A stretch of DNA of 45,608 bases from a virus. Positions 37,264 to 45,595 of this stretch are shown here, piece after piece. The notes below the pieces were generated by a model. The model had not been told where the DNA came from. It searched no databases and saw nothing but the letters and a program-made list of their open reading frames with translations. The DNA is taken from the IMG/VR virus record IMGVR_UViG_3300036766_000512, positions 1 through 45,608 of that record; one strand, given 5' to 3'. The translations under genes were made by a program, and so were the position numbers. How positions within the stretch are numbered: position 1 is the first letter of the stretch; every line of letters begins with the position of its first letter.

Positions 37264-38250
37264 ATGTCGGTACTTGATGCGATCTTCCAGCGTGCCCCCG
37301 GCATCGTGGCCCAAGGACTCAAGGGCCAGCGGGAAGGGCGCGAGTATCAGGATAAGCTTCGCCAGCAGGCGATGATGGATAGCCTCGCCAACCGGCGGGC
37401 TGATACGGCAGACGAAGGGATCAACGTGCGGCGGCAACTGGCGGAACTCAAGGCGGAGGTTGACCGTGGCCGGTTGGACAATGACACCAAGCGCACCACC
37501 AACGCAACCGACCTCGTGCAACCGAGAATCGGCCTGATGGGAGCGCAAGCCAACAACCTCGACACCCGCACCACCAACGATCCAAACTCCCCGGAGGCCC
37601 TCGCCGCTCGCTGGGCGCATGAACGAGAAATGGAACTATTGCGGCAGCGGGGCCGGGCAAAGGACGGCGGAGCCAGCTCCCCCGACCAACTCATCTACGA
37701 TAGCGCCACCGGCCAATACGTCTGGGCCAACCCGCGCACCCACGCGGTCACTCCCGCAGGGAGTTTGGCGAAGGCGCCGCCCAAGGACACCGAGGCGGAA
37801 CAGAAGTCGTATCTATTCGCGCAACGTGGCAACGCGGCGAACAAACAACTCGGCACGATGGATGCCAACGATGTCAACCCCAATTTCCTCCAGCGGCAGT
37901 TGGTGAAACACGACCTGACCAACCCACTCGGCAACGCCGAGGCGCAATCCTTTCAGCGTTCCGCCACTGATTTCGTGATGGCGGTACTCCGCAAGGACTC
38001 TGGAGCGCAGATCAACAAAGACGAATGGAATATGGCGTATAAGACGTGGTTACCGCGTCCCGGTGATAGCGACCAACTTAAGATAGAAAAGGCGGCGGCG
38101 CGGAAGGTGGCCCTGGACGCCTTGGGGAATACCGCCGGGACGCACACTGCGAACTTTGCCGTGGATGGTCGCGCCCCAGTAGCGGGTGGCGAAGATCGGG
38201 CCGCCCGCGCCGCACGCTTACTGGCGGAAGTCCGTGGCGGAAAGCCATAA
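37264..38250 (+). CDS. Ejection-type protein with helical C-terminus (328 aa)
   Basis: ATG 37264 two bases after the previous stop. Coiled-coil-like first half (REYQDKLRQQAMMDSLANRRADTADEG, RRQLAELKAEVDRGRLDNDTKR). C-terminal SFQRSATDFVMAVLRKDSGAQINKDEWNMAYKTWLPRPGD recurs in phage virion or ejection proteins as I recall. TAA precedes the next ATG directly. Confidence 0.58.
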   Translation: MSVLDAIFQRAPGIVAQGLKGQREGREYQDKLRQQAMMDSLANRRADTADEGINVRRQLAELKAEVDRGRLDNDTKRTTNATDLVQPRIGLMGAQANNLDTRTTNDPNSPEALAARWAHEREMELLRQRGRAKDGGASSPDQLIYDSATGQYVWANPRTHAVTPAGSLAKAPPKDTEAEQKSYLFAQRGNAANKQLGTMDANDVNPNFLQRQLVKHDLTNPLGNAEAQSFQRSATDFVMAVLRKDSGAQINKDEWNMAYKTWLPRPGDSDQLKIEKAAARKVALDALGNTAGTHTANFAVDGRAPVAGGEDRAARAARLLAEVRGGKP

Positions 38251-39984
38251 ATGGACGACCAAAACCTCGTTAACGACCTGATTGACGCGGGGGCCTCGGA
38301 CGATGAAATCCGAGCCATCCTCGCCAAACAGAAACCTGCCTCTCCGGGGGCACGGTTTGCCGACCCCAACTATCCCGCCACGGTACAGGGCACCAAAGAA
38401 GAGGTGCGGTCCACCATAGATCGCCGGGGCGCACCGAGCGGCAACAAGCCGCTGGACCCGGAAGGTGGCGGCTTCGAGTACGGGTTGCAACAACTCGGGT
38501 TCGGAACACAGGACGACCTCGCGGGCGCCATTGGTGCGGCGGGCGCGATCCTTCCCGGCGGGCGGTCGCCGTCCCAAGCGTTTGCCGAGGACAAAGAAGC
38601 GGTGCAATCCCGCAACCGAGGCTTCGGGCGGGAGAATCCTAAAACCGCGCTCACCGCCAAGGTCGTTGGCATTGGACTGCCCGCGCTGGCGAGTGGGGGT
38701 GGAACGCTTCCGGCCCAGATGGGCACTAGGGCTTCCCTCGGTGCGCTGCTGCGGCAGGGAGCGAAGGCCGCTGCGCCAATCAGTTTCGCCCAGTCGGCGG
38801 GCGACTCGGAGGGCTCGTTGATGGAGCGTGTCAAGCAAACGGCGGTGCGGGGAACGATTGGTACGCTGGTCGGCGGGCTCATTCCCGTGGCGGCACGGGG
38901 GGTGAGTAAACTCGCTCGTGGGGCGATGGACTTGACCGGACGCACCGCGACCGTCCTCTCTCCCAAGGGGATGCAGAAGAAGGTTGGGGACACGATTGAA
39001 GGCGCACTGTCCAGCACCGGCCAGAGCGTTGACGACGTAGTGGCTCGGGGTCAGACCCTCCAAGCAGCAGGCCATTCTCCGACGACCGCGGACGCACTTG
39101 GCCCAGCGGCGAAACACATTGTAAAAACCATGACCTACGGGCTTCCCGATGAGCGGGCGGGCCAGGGGTTGTCGGCGGCGGGGCGGGCCTTCCAACACAG
39201 CGACGATCTCAGCCAGACGGTCGAGGGGTTCAAGAAGGCCAGTAAGACAGGCCCTATCTCAGCCCTCCTCTACAAACAAGCCGAAACCAAGACGCTGACC
39301 TCCCCGAAGGTACGCCAAGCCTTGCTTGACCTTGATGCCACCGCCGATAACGTCGGGGTAACCGACCTGATGCGAAAGGCCCGCGATCTGGCTGTTGGGC
39401 TCGCCAAAGAAGATGGGAGAGTGGTTACGGGCAATGGCCTCTCTGTCCTTGAGGTAGATTATCTCAAGAAGGGCCTAGACGCCGCGATTCAGGCGCGACA
39501 GTCAAGCGGCACACCGATTCCCGCCGCCGTCGCTGAGGCGCTGCAAAAGGCCAAGAACAAACTGTTGGATGCCGTAGATAACGAAGTGACGGTCTATGGC
39601 CAAGCGCGGGCACAAGCGGCCATCGACATCACCGCACGCAAGGCACTCAACAAGCAACAGAAGAAGCTAGCACCGCTGTTGGAGCAGGCGAGCGCGGGGA
39701 GCGGCAAGGGTCCGACATTCGAGACAGTGGTGCCGCAGGGCGTGGCCAAGCGCACCGCGATTGCGGTAGCCGATTTCGTGGGTGACGTGTTGACATCAGG
39801 TGTGAAAAAGACTAAGCAAGCCGAGGCCAGGGACTTGATGCGCGTGCTGCGGGGCCATGACCCGACCGACCTCATGCGGCTCCTGCAACTACAAACACAG
39901 GGCGCCAATCGTGTGCATCGCGCCACGACGGTCGCGGGGCGGGCTGGCGGCAGCGTCCTTGCTCGCGCCTTGGGGGGTCAATGA
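38251..39984 (+). CDS. Large Ala-rich ejection-type protein (577 aa)
   Basis: ATG 38251. N-terminus NLVNDLIDAGASDDEIRAILAKQKP, then AIGAAGAILPGG and GTIGTLVGGLIPVAARGVSKLARGAMDL (Gly/Ala-rich hydrophobic), followed by long helices (ALQKAKNKLLDAVDNEVTVYGQARAQ). Together with the two proteins before it, this fits the three large internal-virion proteins of short-tailed phages. No transglycosylase or peptidase motif was seen. ATGA overlap with the next gene. Confidence 0.58.
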   Translation: MDDQNLVNDLIDAGASDDEIRAILAKQKPASPGARFADPNYPATVQGTKEEVRSTIDRRGAPSGNKPLDPEGGGFEYGLQQLGFGTQDDLAGAIGAAGAILPGGRSPSQAFAEDKEAVQSRNRGFGRENPKTALTAKVVGIGLPALASGGGTLPAQMGTRASLGALLRQGAKAAAPISFAQSAGDSEGSLMERVKQTAVRGTIGTLVGGLIPVAARGVSKLARGAMDLTGRTATVLSPKGMQKKVGDTIEGALSSTGQSVDDVVARGQTLQAAGHSPTTADALGPAAKHIVKTMTYGLPDERAGQGLSAAGRAFQHSDDLSQTVEGFKKASKTGPISALLYKQAETKTLTSPKVRQALLDLDATADNVGVTDLMRKARDLAVGLAKEDGRVVTGNGLSVLEVDYLKKGLDAAIQARQSSGTPIPAAVAEALQKAKNKLLDAVDNEVTVYGQARAQAAIDITARKALNKQQKKLAPLLEQASAGSGKGPTFETVVPQGVAKRTAIAVADFVGDVLTSGVKKTKQAEARDLMRVLRGHDPTDLMRLLQLQTQGANRVHRATTVAGRAGGSVLARALGGQ

Positions 39985-40217
39985 CCGAGAACGGGCGCAT
40001 CACCTCGCAGCAGGTCTTGAACGCCTCCCTGTCGGTGGTGATGACACGAATCGGCCTCCTCTTTTTCGGGATGCGGACCCAGGTGGAGCGCGCCGAGGCC
40101 ACCGGCACCGTCAATAGCATCGAAATCAGCCGGAGTCAGGCCCAATTCGCGGAAGTCCTCCGACGCCTTGACCGGATCGAAGCCAAACTCGATCAAACGC
40201 CGCGAGGCTCCCGATGA
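39981..40217 (+). CDS. Small helical protein before holin candidate (78 aa)
   Basis: ATGA overlap. One moderately hydrophobic stretch (ASLSVVMTRIGLLFFGMRTQ, 15-34) and a coiled-coil-like end (QAQFAEVLRRLDRIEAKLDQ). Could be membrane-bound or a lysis helper. Position just before the lysis cassette is the only clue. Confidence 0.52.
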   Translation: MTENGRITSQQVLNASLSVVMTRIGLLFFGMRTQVERAEATGTVNSIEISRSQAQFAEVLRRLDRIEAKLDQTPRGSR

Positions 40218-40519
40218 CCCCCGCCCCCAAGAAACCCAAGAAACCGGCCCACGCGCCGTGGAGTGGCCCCAACCGGCGCCGCCCCCCACCCCCCCCCAAT
40301 CTCAACTGGTGGCCCACCCGCATTGGGATACTGCTCGTCGCCGCAGGCATTGGCATCCACCTGATCCTCCGGGAACGCCTTGACATGGTTCCCCTTGCTC
40401 TTATTATTCTTGGTGGCGCCATGATTGACAAGGATGCGGTCAAGGCGGCCTCTAAGATGTTCTCGATCCGCCGAGGCGGAGACACCGAGGAGCGATCAAC
40501 GTGGTCACATGGCGAGTAG
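40214..40519 (+). CDS. Holin candidate (101 aa)
   Basis: ATGA overlap. Proline- and lysine-rich N-terminus, then two hydrophobic helices (TRIGILLVAAGIGIHLIL, 35-52; MVPLALIILGGAMI, 58-71) and a basic C-terminus. It directly precedes the endolysin and overlaps it. Two spans and location suit a class II holin, which makes the membrane hole for lysis. Not proven by sequence. Confidence 0.55.
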   Translation: MTPAPKKPKKPAHAPWSGPNRRRPPPPPNLNWWPTRIGILLVAAGIGIHLILRERLDMVPLALIILGGAMIDKDAVKAASKMFSIRRGGDTEERSTWSHGE

Positions 40520-40887
40520 ACCCAGACGGACTCCACCCGAAGTTTCTTGCCGACGTCAATAAACTCCTGCACGCCTCCCCCTACTCGTGGACGGTGACGA
40601 GCGGGTATCGGAGCCTCGAAGCCCAAGCGGTCCTCTGGGACGCCTATAAGGCGGGTGGCCTACGCGCCGCGCCGCCCGGCAAGAGCGCCCACAACTTCGG
40701 CAAAGCCGTGGATGTGGCCCTCGATGGGGATGACGCCAAGCCCGGCCTGCAACCCGACTGGAACACCAGTCACGAGGGCTGGAAGTGGCTGTTCACGGCG
40801 ATCTGGCAGCATCCCCGGTTGCACTCGGGACGCTCCTTCAACGACGCCGACCACATCGAACAACTCGGCTGGGGGAAGTCCGTATGA
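40501..40887 (+). CDS. M15-family peptidoglycan peptidase (endolysin)
   Basis: 128 aa, GTG start inside the holin-candidate end. M15 motifs are present: SGYRS near 34, SAHNFGKAVD with H64 and D71, and DADHIE with H118 for zinc. These are the L-Ala-D-Glu or D-Ala-D-Ala cleaving enzymes used as phage endolysins. No cell-wall-binding domain or signal peptide, so release needs a holin. The stop overlaps the spanin candidate. Confidence 0.88.
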   Translation: MVTWRVDPDGLHPKFLADVNKLLHASPYSWTVTSGYRSLEAQAVLWDAYKAGGLRAAPPGKSAHNFGKAVDVALDGDDAKPGLQPDWNTSHEGWKWLFTAIWQHPRLHSGRSFNDADHIEQLGWGKSV

Positions 40888-41435
40888 AACGCGACCTCAC
40901 ACTGGTCCTCATGGTGGCGGTGGTGACCGCGCTCGCCGTCCGCACCTGGCTCCCCCGTCGCATCCCATCCCCCCCACAAGTCCCCCACATCATCACCCGC
41001 ACCGACACCGTGAGGGCGCTCCCCTCCTGGTTTCAGGACTCGGTGAAAGTATGGAGCAAAAGGCGCCACACCACCGATACGGTGACCCTAACTACGAATG
41101 TTCTCGTGGTTGACACGTTGGTAGTACGAGTGCCGGTCAACCTCCCGCCGGAGCAGCGCCCGAACCGTTGGCCGATTCAGTCCTATCATGGGGGCGCCCG
41201 GTTCGGGGATACCGCGGTGGTTGAGAGTTACAATCTGCGGTCCGGGCAACTGGCGATCAGCCGCACCTTTATTCCCGGCATCCTGACCGCCTTGGAGTGG
41301 GACTCCCTTCCGAATCCCAAGTTCACGTTTACGCCATTCCTTCCGCCCAAGAAACCGAGTCTCTGGGTCACGCTCAAAACCGCCGCCATCGGCTATGGCG
41401 TCTGTAGTGTCGTGAATGTCATTCGCCCCCTCTAA
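40884..41435 (+). CDS. Spanin-like inner-membrane protein (183 aa)
   Basis: ATGA overlap with the endolysin; start 40884. A single N-terminal hydrophobic helix (LVLMVAVVTALAV, 7-19), then a periplasmic stretch with THTTDT and a proline-rich region. Position directly after the endolysin is the usual place of Rz-type i-spanins. No nested o-spanin frame was found. Alternative: a generic membrane-anchored virion protein. Confidence 0.5.
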   Translation: MKRDLTLVLMVAVVTALAVRTWLPRRIPSPPQVPHIITRTDTVRALPSWFQDSVKVWSKRRHTTDTVTLTTNVLVVDTLVVRVPVNLPPEQRPNRWPIQSYHGGARFGDTAVVESYNLRSGQLAISRTFIPGILTALEWDSLPNPKFTFTPFLPPKKPSLWVTLKTAAIGYGVCSVVNVIRPL

Positions 41436-41443
41436 GGAGTCGT

Positions 41444-41782
41444 ATGCACACACAGATCAAGGTGACCTGGGTCGCCGGAGTGCGGGAGGATGTGCGTCCG
41501 GTCATTATACGAGACAGTTGGGTGCCGCGCCTGCTCGGGCATGATGCCGTCACGATTGGCCGCACCATTCGAGTGCGGCGGGCCGACGTGGTGCTCAACT
41601 TGATGGCGCACGCGGGCCTCCTGCGCCATGAACTCACCCACGTCAAGCAACAGGCCGGGGGGTCGGTGGTGATCTGGCTGCTGCGCTACCTCAATCCCTT
41701 CTCGGATTCGTTTCGACACTGGATGGAGATTGAGGCCTATTTGGCCGCCTACCAGGACTACCCGCAATGGCGGGTGGTCTGA
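41444..41782 (+). CDS. HExxH metallopeptidase-like protein (112 aa)
   Basis: ATG 41444 with AAGGAG five bases upstream. RHELTHVKQQ at 61-70 gives the HExxH zinc pair (H62, H66) and the downstream MEIEAYLAA (95-102) supplies likely third ligands. A compact zincin similar to HELxH-containing phage and bacterial small peptidases. Substrate unknown; may act in particle maturation or lysis. Confidence 0.65.
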   Translation: MHTQIKVTWVAGVREDVRPVIIRDSWVPRLLGHDAVTIGRTIRVRRADVVLNLMAHAGLLRHELTHVKQQAGGSVVIWLLRYLNPFSDSFRHWMEIEAYLAAYQDYPQWRVV

Positions 41783-42630
41783 TGCCCCCAGGGAAACGTC
41801 CGATTGTGCTGGCGGTCGTGAGCGACCTCCACTGTGGGTCTACGGTAGGGCTCTGTGGGCCAGACGAAGTGGATCTCGACGATGGCGGTTCTTACACGCC
41901 GAGCAAACTTCAACGCTGGCTCCACGAGAACTGGTTGGAGTTCTGGCGTCGGGTCGGGAAGGCACGCAAGGGGGGTGGCCTTGTGGTGCTTTGTAACGGC
42001 GACCTGATCGACGGCGACCACCACCAGACGCCACAAATTATCACCCGCGATCCCAACGTACAGCTTTATGTGCTCAAGAAGGTGTTCGCGCCGGTGCTCG
42101 CGCTCAAACCAGATGTCGCCGTGGTGGTTCGGGGCACCGAGGCGCACGTTGGCAAGGGCGCCAGCATGGAGGAGTCCTTCGCTCGATGGCTCTCCAAGGA
42201 GGGTGTGTCCGTCCCGAAGGATGGCGATTCCGGGATGTATTCTCACTGGCATTTCAGGGGGGAAATACTGGGTTCCATGATCGACGCCGCCCATCATGGC
42301 CGCATGGGTCAAAGAAGTTGGACCAAGAGCGGCGTCGTGGGAAACCTTGCCGCGCAGATTGTCATGGAGGCCGCCAATCTTCGCCATGCTCCACCGGCGC
42401 TGGCGTTTCGGAGCCACTATCACACCCACTATGATACCTACAACGCTTTTGTGACCCGCCTCATCCAGACGCCGGGGTGGCAGTTCCATACCGCGTATGC
42501 CCACAAGGTCGTGCCCGAGGTGTTGTCGGACATCGGCGGAATCATTGTCACCTTCGAGGAGGGAAGGGCTCCGGTAGTGGAGTCGGTGTTGTTCCAACCT
42601 ATTCGCCTGCCGCCAGTGAGGCTTGCGTGA
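41782..42630 (+). CDS. Calcineurin-like metallophosphoesterase
   Basis: 282 aa from ATG 41782 (TGATG overlap). Motif order matches the family: DLHCG (D15, H17), NGDLIDG (D74), RGTEAH (118-123) in place of GNHE, AAHH (169-172), and SHYHTH (211-216). Such enzymes hydrolyse phosphoesters, including nucleotides and nucleic-acid ends. In phages they are common beside nucleases. Substrate cannot be told here. Confidence 0.85.
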   Translation: MPPGKRPIVLAVVSDLHCGSTVGLCGPDEVDLDDGGSYTPSKLQRWLHENWLEFWRRVGKARKGGGLVVLCNGDLIDGDHHQTPQIITRDPNVQLYVLKKVFAPVLALKPDVAVVVRGTEAHVGKGASMEESFARWLSKEGVSVPKDGDSGMYSHWHFRGEILGSMIDAAHHGRMGQRSWTKSGVVGNLAAQIVMEAANLRHAPPALAFRSHYHTHYDTYNAFVTRLIQTPGWQFHTAYAHKVVPEVLSDIGGIIVTFEEGRAPVVESVLFQPIRLPPVRLA

Positions 42631-43085
42631 CCAAATTCTGCACCAAATGTCGGGCACACCAACCGGTCACCCGCTTTGCGCCGGACAGGCGGCACCAGGG
42701 AGGACTTCAATCACACTGCCAGCCCTGTAAGGCGGTGGATGAGCGCGAGCGGCGACAACGAAACCCGGATCGCGTTCGGGCAATGGATCGCGCTCGGTAT
42801 CGCCGTAACCCACGAGGTCGCAAACTGTCTGACATGAAGGGAAAGTATGGAATTGGTTGGCACGAATACGACACGATGTTGGTGAGCCAGTCGGGGCGGT
42901 GCGGGTGTTGCAGTCGGGATTTTCCCAACAATATCAGAGAACCGGCCATCGACCACTGCCACATAACCGGGGCGGTGCGCGGACTTTTGTGCCAAAGGTG
43001 TAACCGGGCGATTGGGCTGTTTGGTGATGACCCGACCACACTTACCGCTGCCGCACTCTACCTTCAATTAGGGGTGGTTGTATGA
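42627..43085 (+). CDS. Endonuclease VII-type Holliday junction resolvase
   Basis: 152 aa, GTG in a GTGA overlap. Zinc motif CTKCRAHQPVTRFAPD with CQPC, then a second pair CGCCSRDF and the catalytic stretch IDHCHITGAVRGLLCQRCN, typical of the T4 endonuclease VII family. Resolves branched DNA before packaging, which complements the ERF annealing protein. Length is near the family norm. Confidence 0.88.
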   Translation: MTKFCTKCRAHQPVTRFAPDRRHQGGLQSHCQPCKAVDERERRQRNPDRVRAMDRARYRRNPRGRKLSDMKGKYGIGWHEYDTMLVSQSGRCGCCSRDFPNNIREPAIDHCHITGAVRGLLCQRCNRAIGLFGDDPTTLTAAALYLQLGVVV

Positions 43086-43357
43086 CACTCGTCATTTCGG
43101 AATCCGACATCCTGCAAGCCCTCCGGGACGCGATGGTGGCCCGCCCCGATGGCGAGGGCGCCACGATCACCGAGCTGGTGGAACGGCTGGGGGTCGGCCC
43201 CGAACGGGTCCGGGTCACGGTTAAGCGCCTCATTGGGGAAGGCCGCATGGTCTGTGGGAAGGGCCACCGGATTTGGATGGATGGGCGGCGCGGCGTGGTG
43301 CCGGTGTACCTGCTGGTTCCCAAAACCAAGCCGGTTGTTCTCAAAAAGCGATCATGA
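43082..43357 (+). CDS. Winged-helix DNA-binding protein (91 aa)
   Basis: ATGA overlap. Residues 27-60 (GATITELVERLGVGPERVRVTVKRLIGEG) form a helix-turn-helix, followed by a wing (GKGHRIWMDGRRGVVPVYLL). A regulator or a replication/recombination accessory; targets unknown. Neighbours are nuclease and peptidase genes. Confidence 0.65.
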   Translation: MTLVISESDILQALRDAMVARPDGEGATITELVERLGVGPERVRVTVKRLIGEGRMVCGKGHRIWMDGRRGVVPVYLLVPKTKPVVLKKRS

Positions 43358-43719
43358 CCAAGGCCCAGAAGCGGGCCTTGGTGATTGAGCTGGTTGGGGC
43401 GTGGCAGGTGCCGCTCTACCTTGGGGGGTGGCAGGTCAAGGTCTACTTCCCCGGTCGGATCACCGAGGTCGCCAGCTGCGCCAGCGAACCCGAATACATG
43501 ACCTGCACGCTACGGTTCAACTTGAAACGTATGCCCGATGATCCGGCGGAGATACGGGAGCTGGTCTGTCATGAAATGAGTCACCCGATGGTGGAGGCGC
43601 TGGCTGACCTGGCGAACCGGGGGGCGCGGCGGAACCCTGAGCGCAAAGAAGCTATCAGGCGGGCAGAGGAGATTCTGGTGACGACGATCTCCCGGATGAT
43701 CCTTCCCCACCTCCCCTGA
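43354..43719 (+). CDS. HExxH putative metallopeptidase (121 aa)
   Basis: ATGA overlap. ELVCHEMSHPMVEAL near 69-83 contains HEMSH (H73, H77) as the zinc site; preceded by strands (LYLGGWQVKVYFPGR) and a CTLRFNLKRMP segment as in SprT-like or small phage zincins. Second HExxH protein in the window; the two are not similar in sequence. Substrate unknown. Confidence 0.7.
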   Translation: MTKAQKRALVIELVGAWQVPLYLGGWQVKVYFPGRITEVASCASEPEYMTCTLRFNLKRMPDDPAEIRELVCHEMSHPMVEALADLANRGARRNPERKEAIRRAEEILVTTISRMILPHLP

Positions 43720-43734
43720 AACGAGGTATGTAGT

Positions 43735-44349
43735 ATGAGGGTATACATCGCTGGCCCCATGACTGGAATCGAGGGGTTCAACTTTCCAGCCTTCCACGCC
43801 GCCGCCGCAGCGTGGCGAGCCGTTGGGTGGGAGGTCGTGAATCCCGCCGAACCGTTCGATGGAGTTACGGACCTGCCGTACCGCGCCTATGTGACCCACG
43901 ATCTCGACCGCCTAGTGACCTGTGATGCCATCGCCATGCTGCCGGGATGGGACGGGAAAGGGGCTCGCGGGTCGGTTTGGGAGCGTGAGGTAGCAGAACG
44001 CCTACTGCACCTCTTGGTCTACGACGCCACCACAATAGTCTCCCCTCCCGGAGAACCCAGTCGGTCCATTCTTGTTGAGGCCGAGGGTTTGGTGCATGGG
44101 GATCGGCAGAGAAGTTACGGCCATCCACTCGACGACTTTTCCCGCACCGCTGCGCTGGCATCCGCCCTGTTTGGGTGGCCCATCAAACCCGAGGACGTGG
44201 GATTGTTTATGTGCCTTGTCAAGCTGTCTCGGCAACGCAACAAACCCAAGCGCGACAATCTGACCGATCTTGCCGGGTATGCAGAAACTGTGCAAATGGT
44301 GATCGAAGAACAGGGACGACGCAACACCCTACAGTCCCACCTCCCCTAA
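43735..44349 (+). CDS. DUF4406-DUF6378 fusion protein
   Basis: 204 aa, ATG 43735 with GAGGT nearby. N-terminal half MRVYIAGPMTGIEGFN with WEVVNPAEPFD matches DUF4406, a nucleoside 2-deoxyribosyltransferase-like fold. The C-terminal half (EAEGLVHGDRQRSYGHPLDDFSRTA, PEDVGLFMCLVKLSRQ, KRDNLTDLAGYAETV) matches DUF6378. Both domains are usual in phages as separate proteins or fused. Probably nucleotide metabolism. Confidence 0.82.
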   Translation: MRVYIAGPMTGIEGFNFPAFHAAAAAWRAVGWEVVNPAEPFDGVTDLPYRAYVTHDLDRLVTCDAIAMLPGWDGKGARGSVWEREVAERLLHLLVYDATTIVSPPGEPSRSILVEAEGLVHGDRQRSYGHPLDDFSRTAALASALFGWPIKPEDVGLFMCLVKLSRQRNKPKRDNLTDLAGYAETVQMVIEEQGRRNTLQSHLP

Positions 44350-44359
44350 CAGGACGAAC

Positions 44360-44380
44360 CACCACACTTTGTGGTGGTAT
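44360..44380. terminator. Perfect hairpin after the DUF4406-DUF6378 gene
   Basis: ACCACCACA, loop CTT, TGTGGTGGT: nine perfect pairs, eleven bases after the stop, before the last rightward gene. No U-tract on either strand, so a bidirectional or protein-bound stop is as likely as an intrinsic terminator. Confidence 0.45.
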
Positions 44381-44397
44381 GAACCACGGCCACACAC

Positions 44398-44403
44398 TAT
44401 AAT
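44398..44403 (+). promoter_or_regulatory. TATAAT box before small membrane gene
   Basis: A consensus -10 TATAAT with no matching -35 at 16-18 bp; TTGTGG lies 21 bp upstream and overlaps the hairpin. It precedes ATG 44456 by about 50 bases in an unusually A/T-rich stretch, so a local promoter is possible. Confidence 0.35.
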
Positions 44404-44455
44404 AGAGCGGGGCAGGCTACATTATATAGCACAGCCATCACACCATGATATATCC

Positions 44456-44755
44456 ATGATATACCTCGTCGCGTTCCTGCTGTCATTCGTGGATGAATGG
44501 GTGGCGACCAGGCGGACCCTCAGTATTGCGGATCGGTCCCCCTATGCGTGGGCGTGGGCCGCGCTGTATGTGCTGGTGCTTGGGCCGTGGGCCTATGTCA
44601 CGGTGCACAACCTCTGGACCCTGATCCCGTCCGCGATGGCGGCGGCGCTGGCGAACCGGCACGCGCTTCGACTTATGCAATCTCCCGCAATACGAAGGCG
44701 CCCCGGACCTCTTTCACCAGGAACACGGGGTACATCCAGTAGACCTCGCTGGTGA
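44456..44755 (+). CDS. Small membrane protein (99 aa), convergent end
   Basis: ATG 44456; a nearer upstream ATG opens only four codons. IYLVAFLLSFVDEWVATRRTLSI then WAWAALYVLVLGPWAYVTVH give two membrane spans; a loop DRSPY. The last 28 residues overlap the opposite-strand nuclease and look like read-through. No SD. No family named, though SFVDEWVATRRTL is a pattern I recall from small phage proteins. Confidence 0.5.
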   Translation: MIYLVAFLLSFVDEWVATRRTLSIADRSPYAWAWAALYVLVLGPWAYVTVHNLWTLIPSAMAAALANRHALRLMQSPAIRRRPGPLSPGTRGTSSRPRW

Positions 44756-45083
44756 CCTTCAGCTTCACGTTGGCATCCTCCTCCATGAACCCCCCCTTGC
44801 ACTCGTGCAGTTCCAGCATCCCATCGGGCCGCAGCACCATGAAATCCGGGCTGTACCAGGTCTTGTCGGCCAGCCGGAACTTCAGGGCCTCGAAGTAGTA
44901 GGCGGACACCCGGCCCGCATGGCGTTCCCGTTCGAGGTGGGCGGCATACCGGGATTCGAGCTTGTTCATGGTGCCCCGCACCGACCGGGAGGAGCGTCCC
45001 CGCACCAACTTGGCGCGACCTGCCGGGGTGCTGGGGCCGAGGGCGGCCTTGCCGAGCCGGGCGTAGTCTTTCAGGGAGACCAC
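44673..45083 (-). CDS. DUF1064-like PD-(D/E)xK nuclease
   Basis: 136 aa, GTG start overlapping the TAG of the upstream gene. MNKLESRYAAHLERERHAGRVSAYYFEALKFRLADKTWY, then SPDFMVLRPDGMLELHECKGGFM: D in YSPDF and E-x-K in ELHECKGG are the nuclease residues. Matches DUF1064 as I remember it. Likely acts in recombination or host-DNA handling; last gene of the leftward block. Confidence 0.8.
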   Translation of the reverse strand: MVSLKDYARLGKAALGPSTPAGRAKLVRGRSSRSVRGTMNKLESRYAAHLERERHAGRVSAYYFEALKFRLADKTWYSPDFMVLRPDGMLELHECKGGFMEEDANVKLKVTSEVYWMYPVFLVKEVRGAFVLREIA

Positions 45084-45382
45084 TACCGGACCTGTCGGGC
45101 GGCGACTTCATGGGCGCGCAGGCAGTCGGCCAGCCACCCAGGGGTCCGGGCCTTCTGTCGCCCCTTCTCGATGGCGGAGAGCGCGGCTTGGGTCACCCGG
45201 AAGTACCCGTCCGCGGTGTCCCCGAGAAAGATCACGGGGAGGGCGTAGGCGCGGAGGCGGTCAATACGCCGCTGGTAGTAGCCCAGCGCCCGCGCTCGGT
45301 AGGTGATGGGGGTGAGTACGTCGTGTGCGGTCATGGGTGATTCCAGTCTCGGTTCATGGTTTTTGACGTTCGTTGGCGACAT
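45083..45382 (-). CDS. Hypothetical protein between array 3 and nuclease (up to 99 aa)
   Basis: Two possible ATGs: 45382, directly after the TAA of the repeat ORF, or 45334 (MTAHDVLTPITYRARALG). Neither has a strong SD. ALGYYQRRIDRLRAYALPVIFLGDTADGYFRVTQAALSAIEKGRQ contains a turn-helix pattern like XRE-family cores. A DNA-binding role is possible. It is directly downstream of repeat array 3. Confidence 0.55.
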   Translation of the reverse strand: MSPTNVKNHEPRLESPMTAHDVLTPITYRARALGYYQRRIDRLRAYALPVIFLGDTADGYFRVTQAALSAIEKGRQKARTPGWLADCLRAHEVAARQVR

Positions 45383-45595
45383 TTACGGCGTATGTCGTGG
45401 GGTTAAATCCTCCCCCAGCGAGTCCCCCAGCGAGCCCCCCAGCGAGACCCCCAGCGAGGCCCCCAGCGAGCCCCACAGCGAGGCATCCAGCGAGGCATCC
45501 AGCGAGGCCCACAGCGAGACCCCCAGCGAGTTATGCAGCGAGGCCCGCAGCGGGAACCACAGCGAGTTATCCAGCGGTTTCCCGAGCGGGATCAC
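45383..45595 (-). CDS. xxSL tetrapeptide-repeat protein, array 3, ORF 6 (70 aa)
   Basis: N-cap VIPLGKPL, thirteen tetrapeptides, then GEDLTPRHTP and TAA in place of REDLTP-TGA, consistent with being the last repeat ORF of the series. The first four units are DNA-identical to ORF 7 of array 2 (45520-45597 with 2790-2867). On a circle its GTG is the one at 18-20, overlapping the stop of ORF 5. ATG of the next gene follows the TAA without a gap. Confidence 0.58.
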   Translation of the reverse strand: MIPLGKPLDNSLWFPLRASLHNSLGVSLWASLDASLDASLWGSLGASLGVSLGGSLGDSLGEDLTPRHTP

